From an uncultured Erysipelotrichaceae bacterium (GTDB lineage: Bacteria > Bacillota_I > Bacilli_A > Erysipelotrichales > Erysipelotrichaceae): a stretch of DNA of 5,279 nucleotides. This document shows positions 1-4,455 of this stretch, piece after piece (position 1 is the first letter of the stretch; each line of letters starts with the position of its first letter). Location: contig CANPNQ010000101.1 of the NCBI GenBank assembly GCA_947575425.1, positions 1 to 5,279 of the forward strand, in the 5' to 3' direction. Below the pieces are notes generated by a model. That model was not told the origin of the DNA. It ran no database searches and worked only from the letters and a program-made list of their open reading frames with translations. The position numbers and the translations under genes are program-made.

Positions 1-731
1 AACCTCGTAATCAGACTGGATGCAAACGCAATTCCCCATACACTATCTACAGAACCCAGCAACGGTGCCATAATGATTGACATCAAATTCGGGAATACAT
101 CCCCAGTTGTGTTGATGATAAACGCCGAAAATAAACCCATCACCAATGCCACGATCGTCATCGGCACCAAAGATGCAAAGGATTCGGAGATGGCAGGCGG
201 TACACCGACACCGCCAAAATCAATTCTGCCGATCTTCTTATCGTATAAAACGCGATATAGCTCAAAGGTCGCAATCGCAATTACGATCGCCGCAAATAAG
301 CCGGTTCCTTCAAAATAAGTGGTAGAAAATTTGCCATCCACACCGATCGCATTGACGATCATAAAGGTAGCGCCGCCCAGCGCAACCGGCAAATATGTGG
401 TCATTTTGCGATCTCTAGCCAAATAGTAGGATATGCCGATCGCTGTCAACAGTGAGATAGATCCCATCGTACCGTTAAAAATCGCATGGAACGGACCGTA
501 AATATAATCCGCCATATTCTGCCATGCTTCAAAGAAACTGCGCAAAAATCCCGGATCCATCGTCGTATAATCCATTGACGGAGAAATCAAGATCAATGCG
601 AAACTGCCAATGGTCATAAACGGAATCAAAGTCATAAAAGTGCTGGTAATCGCATTGACATATTTTTGATTGCGCAGTTTATTTGCCTTTGGGGCAACAT
701 TCTTTTCGATAAATTCTATGAATTTATTCAT
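1..731 (-). CDS. PTS lactose/cellobiose-family EIIC permease (partial, C-terminus outside window)
   Basis: This is the membrane channel subunit of a PTS: it carries a sugar across the membrane while EIIB phosphorylates it. The 243 visible residues read in one open frame to the window edge; full-length family members have about 430, so roughly the last 45% is missing. Residues 1-24 form the short amphipathic start typical of CelB/ChbC-type proteins. Hydrophobic segments follow at about 28-50, 82-104, 113-130, 142-163 and 186-206, and another begins near 213. The stretch VGVPPAISESFASLVP (175-190) is characteristic of this family. The ATG at 729-731 is preceded by AAGGAGG (739-745) with 7 nt spacing, which fixes the start. 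It lies 123 bp downstream of the EIIA gene on the same strand, so the two are probably co-transcribed. Substrate cannot be read from the sequence; cellobiose, other beta-glucosides, diacetylchitobiose and lactose are all possible. The sugar-contacting second half is outside the window. Confidence 0.93.
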   Translation of the reverse strand, partial: MNKFIEFIEKNVAPKANKLRNQKYVNAITSTFMTLIPFMTIGSFALILISPSMDYTTMDPGFLRSFFEAWQNMADYIYGPFHAIFNGTMGSISLLTAIGISYYLARDRKMTTYLPVALGGATFMIVNAIGVDGKFSTTYFEGTGLFAAIVIAIATFELYRVLYDKKIGRIDFGGVGVPPAISESFASLVPMTIVALVMGLFSAFIINTTGDVFPNLMSIIMAPLLGSVDSVWGIAFASSLITR

Positions 732-854
732 GTTCTTTCCTCCTTCTTTTCTTTATCACCGCAGTCATGATAACCATTCTCCTGCAAAGCAGTTGTTTTC
801 TTTCAAATTACAGAATCAAATAAACCGCGGTTCTCATATTGTCATGGAATGAAT

Positions 855-1184
855 TCACCTATCCCCTTCGGCCCCCCTTTCTTTATACAGAAGAATGAAT
901 TCCTTCACAACTCTTTCAAACAGTACCGTTGTCATCAGTGAATCCTGCGCATGTGCCATAATCACGCTGTATTCTATCTCATCCCCTCTTGCCTCAGCCG
1001 CAAGAAATTCCGATTGGGACATGTGCGCCTGAGTCAACTCCTTGTCACCGGCCTCCAGCAATGCTTCTGTTTTCGCAAAGTCTCGATTCCGGGCCGCTTC
1101 TAATGCCTGATAAAAATAGTCACAGGCCATACCGGCTGACGAGATCAGCTGAAACGCAATCTTCTGAATCGCATCCTTTTTCAT
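855..1184 (-). CDS. PTS lactose/cellobiose-family EIIA component
   Basis: This soluble phosphocarrier receives phosphate from HPr on a histidine and passes it to EIIB; the family works as a trimer of helical bundles. The 109 residues match the usual length. Visible landmarks are the N-terminal helix around SSAGMA (15-20), EALLEAGDKEL (40-50), AHMSQSEFLAAEARG (53-67) and HAQDSLM (78-84). H78 is the expected phosphorylation site, and D81 is the expected metal ligand at the trimer axis. The family usually has HAQDHLM, so S82 replaces a normally conserved His, and C21 stands where an Arg is common; neither change removes the catalytic residue. The start ATG (1182-1184) has AGGAGG at 1195-1200 with 10 nt spacing. 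It is the first gene of the minus-strand PTS unit, transcribed away from the regulator gene, and the EIIC gene follows. It would be named celC/licA/chbA-like depending on the substrate, which is unknown. Confidence 0.93.
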   Translation of the reverse strand: MKKDAIQKIAFQLISSAGMACDYFYQALEAARNRDFAKTEALLEAGDKELTQAHMSQSEFLAAEARGDEIEYSVIMAHAQDSLMTTVLFERVVKEFILLYKERGAEGDR

Positions 1185-1206
1185 AGGCTTGTTTCCTCCT
1201 TTCCAC

Positions 1207-1244
1207 TATGACAACCATATTATAAAAAAGAACATTTTGTCATA
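1207..1244. promoter_or_regulatory. Candidate operator: spaced inverted repeat bracketing the PTS -10 box
   Basis: TATGACAA at 1207-1214 is repeated as its exact reverse complement TTGTCATA at 1237-1244. The gap is 22 bp and the arm centres are 30 bp apart, close to three helical turns, so both arms could face the same side of the DNA. One arm lies at the expected PTS transcription start and the other overlaps the -35 region. This geometry would suit a dimeric or multimeric regulator. Which protein binds is an inference; the divergent PRD regulator is the obvious candidate. Confidence 0.45.
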
Positions 1245-1247
1245 AAC
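1219..1247 (-). promoter_or_regulatory. Promoter of the PTS genes: good -10, poor -35
   Basis: Read on the minus strand, positions 1224-1219 are a perfect TATAAT. The hexamer 17 bp upstream (1247-1242) reads GTTTAT and is a poor match to TTGACA. ATGACA (1243-1238) is a better match but leaves only 13 bp. Transcription would start near 1212, about 28 nt before the EIIA start codon. A strong -10 with a weak -35 next to a dyad is the pattern expected of an activator-dependent promoter. No convincing catabolite-control (cre) site was seen here. Confidence 0.55.
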
Positions 1248-1281
1248 ATCTTTTTTTACATGGTACCCCGCAAAAAAAGAT
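1248..1281. promoter_or_regulatory. Candidate operator: 34-bp dyad between the divergent promoters
   Basis: ATCTTTTTTT (1248-1257) and AAAAAAAGAT (1272-1281) are perfect 10-bp inverted arms. The GGTACC palindrome (1262-1267) sits exactly at the centre of symmetry, and the pair C1259/G1270 also matches, so 14 of 17 positions are symmetric. The dyad directly abuts the -35 region of the PTS promoter on one side and overlaps by one base the proposed -35 of the regulator promoter on the other. That is where LicR/MtlR-type activators generally bind. The A/T tracts alone could produce part of the symmetry by chance, or could simply bend the DNA. Confidence 0.45.
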
Positions 1282-1308
1282 TGTATCCTTTGTTCAATTT
1301 CATATAAA
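1281..1308 (+). promoter_or_regulatory. Probable promoter of the PRD regulator
   Basis: TTGTAT (1281-1286) and TATAAA (1303-1308) are separated by 16 bp. The predicted transcription start, about 7 bp after the -10 box, falls near 1315, almost on the GTG start codon at 1317. The resulting mRNA would have essentially no 5' leader. An alternative -35 (TTTACA, 1255-1260) would need a much poorer -10 box. Confidence 0.4.
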
Positions 1309-1316
1309 CTATAAAC

Positions 1317-3227
1317 GTGAAAACAATAGAGAACGATCTCTCCGATCGCCAACAAAAAATTATTTGCTTATTGAAAGAAAGCCAAGTGCAAACGGGGAAG
1401 GAACTCGCTGCGTGCTTGGGTATTTCAGTGCGCACATTACAGCTGGATATCGCTCACATCAATCAATCGGAACTGCTGATCACATCTGATAATCGCGGAT
1501 ATCGGCTGAATGAGGAAGCGCTGGCAAAATTGCATACGCTGATGCTTCCCACCCAAAATCAATCTCATCGGATCTTGAAAAAATTGATCCTTGCCGCAAA
1601 ACCGATACCCATTCAGAGTTTGTCTGATGAACTATATATCAGTGATTCTACGCTGCTTAGGCAATTAAAATCTGATTCTCGCCTATTATCTTCCTTTCAA
1701 TTGTCCATCAAGCGCAAGGACAACCGCATTTATATTGAAGGCAGTGAATTCAATAAGCGCCGCTTGATTTCTCATCTGATCAATTCTGAGATCAAGCCAT
1801 TTATGCAGGGCAATTATGATCCGGAAGGCTATTTCTCGGATATCGATGTAACTCAGATGCGCAACCTCGTTTTACGGCTGATCCATCATTACAACTGCTT
1901 GGTTGATGAGCCTTATTTCAGTAATATGCTCTTAAATCTGATGATCGCATTTCATCGCATGAAAACAGGATTTTATATGGAACTGTCCTCGGATATCCAT
2001 ATCGGTGAAGAGGATGTAGCCTATCAGATCGCTAAAGAACTATGCGCTTTTTATACCACTTTATGGCGGGTAGAACCCTCCAAGGAGGATATCAGTTATA
2101 TTGCCATCATTCTGCTTGGACAGATCAAGCCCTTATTGACTGATGACCCGATGGAACAAAATAACATCATATCGGAGCAGTTTCTCAATCAGATGGATGA
2201 GATCCTGATGGAAACCTTTCATTACTTCATGCTGGATATTGATTATAAGGAACAGTTATACGGATTTGCGCTGCATATCAATGCGCTGTTGAAGCGCTCT
2301 CGATATCAACAGGAAGTCACCAATGATCTGTTGGAAAGCGTGCGACTCAATAGTCCCTTTATTTATGATGTGGCAGTGCTTGTTGCGGAAAAGATTGCGG
2401 AGTGTTTTCATATTCATGTACTGGAGCAGGAGATCGGTTATATCGCCATTCACATCGGTTTTTTGATTGAAAACACCTCACAGCGCAATGCCAAGGAAAG
2501 AACACAGGTCAATGTGCTTCTTATCAGCAGTGATTATTATCAGATAGAAGCAAACATCAGTGCGCATTTACAGACGCAGTTTCACGAGCGAATCCATATC
2601 CTTATTGGAAAAAGCATGAACGATCCTCTCTTGTTCAATCAAAATGTCGATGTATTGATTACAACGCAGCCAATGCATATCATCGGCAAGCAGACCGTTG
2701 TCATCTCACCGTTCTATACGCCGGCAGATGAATTCAAAGTCAATGAGGTCATCCTTCAGGTGATGAAGGAAAAAGAAAAGAATTTATCTTATCAGCTTCT
2801 GATATCGTATTTTCATGAAAATCTGTTCATCAACAGCGATACCATTACCACTCGTGAGGAAGCGATTGAATTTTTAGGTCAAAAGATCATCGATTTCGGT
2901 TTGGAAAACGATACGTTTATCTCTTCGGTGAAAAAACGAGAAGCACTTTCCTCAACATGCTTCTTTGAAAAATTTGCGATTCCCCACGCCTTAAAAATGA
3001 ATGCGAAAAAAACGATGTTTTGCGTGCTGATCAATGAAAAGGGAATCGAATGGGAAGAAGGAAAAATTATTCCCATCGTCGTGATGCTTTCCGTTTGTCA
3101 TGAAAACCGCAAGGAATTCATGAAGATCTATAACGGTATCATCACTGCATTATGTGACAAGGAAAAGTTGAGCAGAATCGTCAAGACAAAAACATTTTTT
3201 GAGTTTCTTCAGCAATTTAAGGAGTAA
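1317..3227 (+). CDS. BglG-family PRD transcriptional activator, LicR/MtlR type (HTH-HTH-PRD-PRD-EIIB-EIIA)
   Basis: This DNA-binding regulator is controlled by PTS phosphorylation. Domains in order: a winged helix-turn-helix at about 8-65 (KELAACLGISVRTLQLDI, 28-45); a second, Mga-like HTH at about 83-145; PRD1 at about 180-275; PRD2 at about 290-390; an EIIB-like region at about 396-485; and an EIIA fructose/mannitol-like domain at about 495-636. The 636-residue length and domain order match LicR/MtlR activators, not the short RNA-binding SacY/LicT antiterminators. Candidate phosphohistidines are H213 in PRD1, H320 and H379 in PRD2, and H557 in the EIIA motif IPHA. The second PRD1 position is Ile265 (YIAIILLG, against YIAIHIGF in PRD2), and the EIIB-like domain has Ser404/Ser405 where the family has its Cys. 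The start is GTG: an in-frame TAA lies at 1305-1307, no ATG occurs before the HTH, and no Shine-Dalgarno is visible. Being divergent from the PTS genes, it probably controls them. Confidence 0.93.
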   Translation: MKTIENDLSDRQQKIICLLKESQVQTGKELAACLGISVRTLQLDIAHINQSELLITSDNRGYRLNEEALAKLHTLMLPTQNQSHRILKKLILAAKPIPIQSLSDELYISDSTLLRQLKSDSRLLSSFQLSIKRKDNRIYIEGSEFNKRRLISHLINSEIKPFMQGNYDPEGYFSDIDVTQMRNLVLRLIHHYNCLVDEPYFSNMLLNLMIAFHRMKTGFYMELSSDIHIGEEDVAYQIAKELCAFYTTLWRVEPSKEDISYIAIILLGQIKPLLTDDPMEQNNIISEQFLNQMDEILMETFHYFMLDIDYKEQLYGFALHINALLKRSRYQQEVTNDLLESVRLNSPFIYDVAVLVAEKIAECFHIHVLEQEIGYIAIHIGFLIENTSQRNAKERTQVNVLLISSDYYQIEANISAHLQTQFHERIHILIGKSMNDPLLFNQNVDVLITTQPMHIIGKQTVVISPFYTPADEFKVNEVILQVMKEKEKNLSYQLLISYFHENLFINSDTITTREEAIEFLGQKIIDFGLENDTFISSVKKREALSSTCFFEKFAIPHALKMNAKKTMFCVLINEKGIEWEEGKIIPIVVMLSVCHENRKEFMKIYNGIITALCDKEKLSRIVKTKTFFEFLQQFKE

Positions 3228-3408
3228 TACGTAAACGATTGACAAGATCATACGGATCAGATAGCCTATGCGGCTGTATCACATAAGATATTTCCGATCC
3301 ATGCCGCCTCTTTTTCTTATATCGCACGCTCTTTCTTCTAATTAAAAGAGAATCTTTTCCTTTTACCTTCTTTTTTATTTTGATGCTTCTCGTTGCGACA
3401 TGATCCAT
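3217..3408 (-). CDS. Doubtful small basic ORF (63 codons) downstream of the membrane-protein gene
   Basis: I do not recognise this ORF. It would encode 63 residues starting MDHVATRS, with a Lys/Arg-dense first half (KIKKKVKGK, RYKKKRR) and a more ordinary tail (SYVIQPHRLSDPYDLVNRLR). In its favour, a very strong GGAGGAGG (3418-3425) sits 9 nt before the ATG at 3406-3408, and it follows the membrane-protein stop by 33 bp on the same strand. Against it, it overlaps the last codons of the convergent regulator gene, covers that gene's probable terminator, and owes its basic residues to A-rich sequence. An upstream in-frame ATG at 3435 lacks a comparable ribosome site. It may be a real small protein, a decayed gene or chance. 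Confidence 0.25.
   Translation of the reverse strand: MDHVATRSIKIKKKVKGKDSLLIRRKSVRYKKKRRHGSEISYVIQPHRLSDPYDLVNRLRITP
3270..3318 (+). terminator. Possible intrinsic terminator of the regulator gene
   Basis: GCGGC (3270-3274) pairs with GCCGC (3303-3307). Further inward pairs are TG with CA and ATC with GAT, with a bulge, a mismatch and a loop of about 15 nt. The T-rich run CTCTTTTTCTT (3308-3318) follows. It begins 43 bp after the regulator stop. The long imperfect stem makes it a moderate prediction only. A second, all-A/T hairpin, AAAAGA/TCTTTT (3344-3358), lies further on and looks weaker. Confidence 0.38.
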
Positions 3409-3441
3409 ATAAGGCATCCTCCTCCATCTTACCATGTTGCC

Positions 3442-4053
3442 CTATCTCAAAAATCCATGCGGGGAAACCTTCTTATTCATAGCGACAAGCATATGTTCAA
3501 TGAATAGGCCGCTGGTCATAGCCAAATAGATTGAACCCCATTGTGCATTGGCGCCCATCAAGATTCCTAACAGGGAAAATAGCAAATCAAAACTTCCTTT
3601 GATCACTCCATAATTGATATGTAAAATTGATCTTAATTTCTCGATTATGGCATCCAAGCTGGAAATCCCCGCATTGATATAAAGCAGCGAGGCTGTCCCA
3701 AAGCATAGCAGCCCCTGTCCCAGTATAAACAGACAAAGGGTGATGCTTCCCTCACAATGTGGCAGTACCGTCATAGACCAGTCGATCAAGCAGCCCAAGC
3801 ACAGCGTATATACAATGGTCCCAAGCCCTAGCTTGTATCGATTCATCCGCCATGCGATGATGAAAAGCACGATGTTATAAACCAATGCGACGTCTCCCAA
3901 GGAAAGACCGCTTTGTTCACTGATACCCAACTGAAACAATGAGATCGGGTCAGCACCGTAGTCATAAGTGACGATCATAGCGACTCCCATGGCAATCATC
4001 ATACAGGATATCAATGTGGCAATGAGATCACGAAATATATTTGATACTTTCAT
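3442..4053 (-). CDS. YczE/YyaS/YitT-family multi-pass membrane protein
   Basis: This is an integral membrane protein of 203 residues, the normal size for YczE-like proteins; the family's biochemical role is not established. Hydrophobic segments lie at about 8-30, 53-69, 75-97, 103-125, 154-169 and 174-192. The motif GADPISLFQLGISEQSGLSLG (33-53) is the hallmark loop of this family after the first membrane segment. A weaker echo, GISSLDAIIEKLRSILHINYG (129-149), suggests an internally duplicated fold. The short tail MNKKVSPHGFLR is polar and basic. The start ATG (4051-4053) has GGAGG at 4068-4072; the 14 nt spacing is longer than usual, but no better start is available before the first membrane segment. 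It has its own promoter and is transcribed away from dat. A transporter or permease-like role is possible but not shown. Confidence 0.82.
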   Translation of the reverse strand: MKVSNIFRDLIATLISCMMIAMGVAMIVTYDYGADPISLFQLGISEQSGLSLGDVALVYNIVLFIIAWRMNRYKLGLGTIVYTLCLGCLIDWSMTVLPHCEGSITLCLFILGQGLLCFGTASLLYINAGISSLDAIIEKLRSILHINYGVIKGSFDLLFSLLGILMGANAQWGSIYLAMTSGLFIEHMLVAMNKKVSPHGFLR

Positions 4054-4083
4054 ATGTATTACTTTGCCCTCCCTTTATTTGTA

Positions 4084-4111
4084 ATTGTATTTTATCAAAT
4101 GAACATATCAA
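4084..4111 (-). promoter_or_regulatory. Promoter of the YczE-like membrane-protein gene
   Basis: Read on the minus strand, TTGATA (4111-4106) and TACAAT (4089-4084) are separated by 16 bp. Each matches consensus at five of six positions. Transcription would begin near 4077, giving a leader of about 24 nt that contains the GGAGG. The box pair lies just beyond the stop of the uncertain ORF at 4119-4340, so the membrane-protein gene can be transcribed on its own. Confidence 0.5.
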
Positions 4112-4118
4112 AAAAATT

Positions 4119-4340
4119 TCAATGATTGCATAGGGGACTGTAAGGAATGACTTTTGAACGCTTCAGCCCAATGATATCAATTTCATATACATGTATATCC
4201 GACCTGCATATGCGCAAGGCATAGGAAGTGCGAAAGCGAAGCAAAGGGATGACTTCATCCCTTATTTCATAGACAGCACTACTCGATTTCCCATTGCTTT
4301 GGTGCATAAGAAAAAGTCTTTCGCATAAATCAAAACACAT
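4119..4340 (-). CDS. Uncertain 73-codon ORF, no recognised family
   Basis: I do not recognise this product. The middle (AVYEIRDEVIPLLRFRTSYALRICRSDIHVYEIDIIG) has mixed polar and hydrophobic residues, codon choice like the neighbouring genes and no low-complexity bias, so it reads more like protein than most chance frames. It has no signal peptide or membrane segment. The start ATG (4338-4340) has only a weak AAGTAAAG upstream, and an in-frame TAA lies 6 bp before it, so the frame cannot be longer. A perfect TATAAT on the minus strand (4366-4361) could drive it. It lies between dat and the membrane-protein promoter. It may be a small gene, a gene remnant, or an antisense frame in a regulatory region. 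Confidence 0.25.
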   Translation of the reverse strand: MCFDLCERLFLMHQSNGKSSSAVYEIRDEVIPLLRFRTSYALRICRSDIHVYEIDIIGLKRSKVIPYSPLCNH

Positions 4341-4342
4341 AC

Positions 4343-4372
4343 TTTACTTATCAAAAAGATATTATATAATAT
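4343..4372 (+). promoter_or_regulatory. dat promoter, with a perfect AT palindrome over the -10 box
   Basis: TTTACT (4343-4348) and TATAAT (4365-4370) are separated by 16 bp, predicting a start near 4377 and a leader of about 79 nt before the dat ATG. The -10 box lies inside the perfect 14-bp palindrome ATATTATATAATAT (4359-4372), so a TATAAT is present on the minus strand too (4366-4361). It could fire in both directions, toward the uncertain ORF as well as toward dat. Confidence 0.5.
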
Positions 4373-4395
4373 AAACTAGCACAAGGATGAATCCA

Positions 4396-4418
4396 ATGTT
4401 TTCTCATATGGAAAACAT
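4396..4418 (+). promoter_or_regulatory. Inverted repeat / hairpin in the dat leader
   Basis: ATGTTTTC (4396-4403) and GAAAACAT (4411-4418) are perfect 8-bp inverted arms around a 7-nt loop (TCATATG). They lie about 20 nt after the predicted transcription start and 26 nt before the dat Shine-Dalgarno. It could be an operator or a leader RNA hairpin. No T-run follows, so it is not an intrinsic terminator. Confidence 0.4.
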
Positions 4419-4455
4419 GACGAATTGCCCCTGTGAGGAAAAAGAGGAGCGCAGT

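Larger units (their letters stand above)
4054..4455. other. 402-bp divergent intergenic region between the membrane-protein gene and dat
   Basis: From left to right it holds the minus-strand promoter of the membrane-protein gene (4084-4111); the uncertain ORF (4119-4340), inside which lies a 9-bp inverted repeat AAGGGATGA/TCATCCCTT (4244-4263); the AT palindrome and dat promoter (4343-4372); and the dat leader with a hairpin (4396-4418). No confident gene, tRNA or known riboswitch was recognised in it. Confidence 0.6.

Noticed and set aside
73..318. 81-codon open frame on the plus strand
   Set aside because: It is antisense to the clearly coding EIIC gene, has no ribosome site, and its composition follows the reverse frame of a hydrophobic protein.
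839..845. A further copy of TTGTCAT, seven of the eight bases of the 1237-1244 operator arm
   Set aside because: A 7-mer is likely to recur by chance in a 5-kb window, and no inverted partner lies at the matching distance.
670..852. 60-codon open frame on the plus strand
   Set aside because: It runs opposite the EIIC start and across the EIIA-EIIC gap, lacks a ribosome site and resembles no protein.
989..1186. 65-codon open frame on the plus strand
   Set aside because: It is entirely antisense to the EIIA gene, whose family match is unambiguous.
1185..1316. Search for a catabolite-control (cre) site or an RNA antiterminator target
   Set aside because: No sequence with the central CG and flanking TG/CA of a cre site was found. 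The regulator has DNA-binding HTH domains and no RNA-binding CAT domain, so an antiterminator hairpin is not expected.
2256..2453. Minus-strand open frame inside the regulator (a similar one at 2879-3076)
   Set aside because: Both lie within conserved PRD2 and EIIA-like domain coding sequence on the other strand and have no independent support.
3344..3358. AAAAGA-GAA-TCTTTT hairpin as a bidirectional terminator
   Set aside because: The stem is six nearly all-A/T pairs in a generally A/T-tract-rich stretch and would be too weak to rely on.
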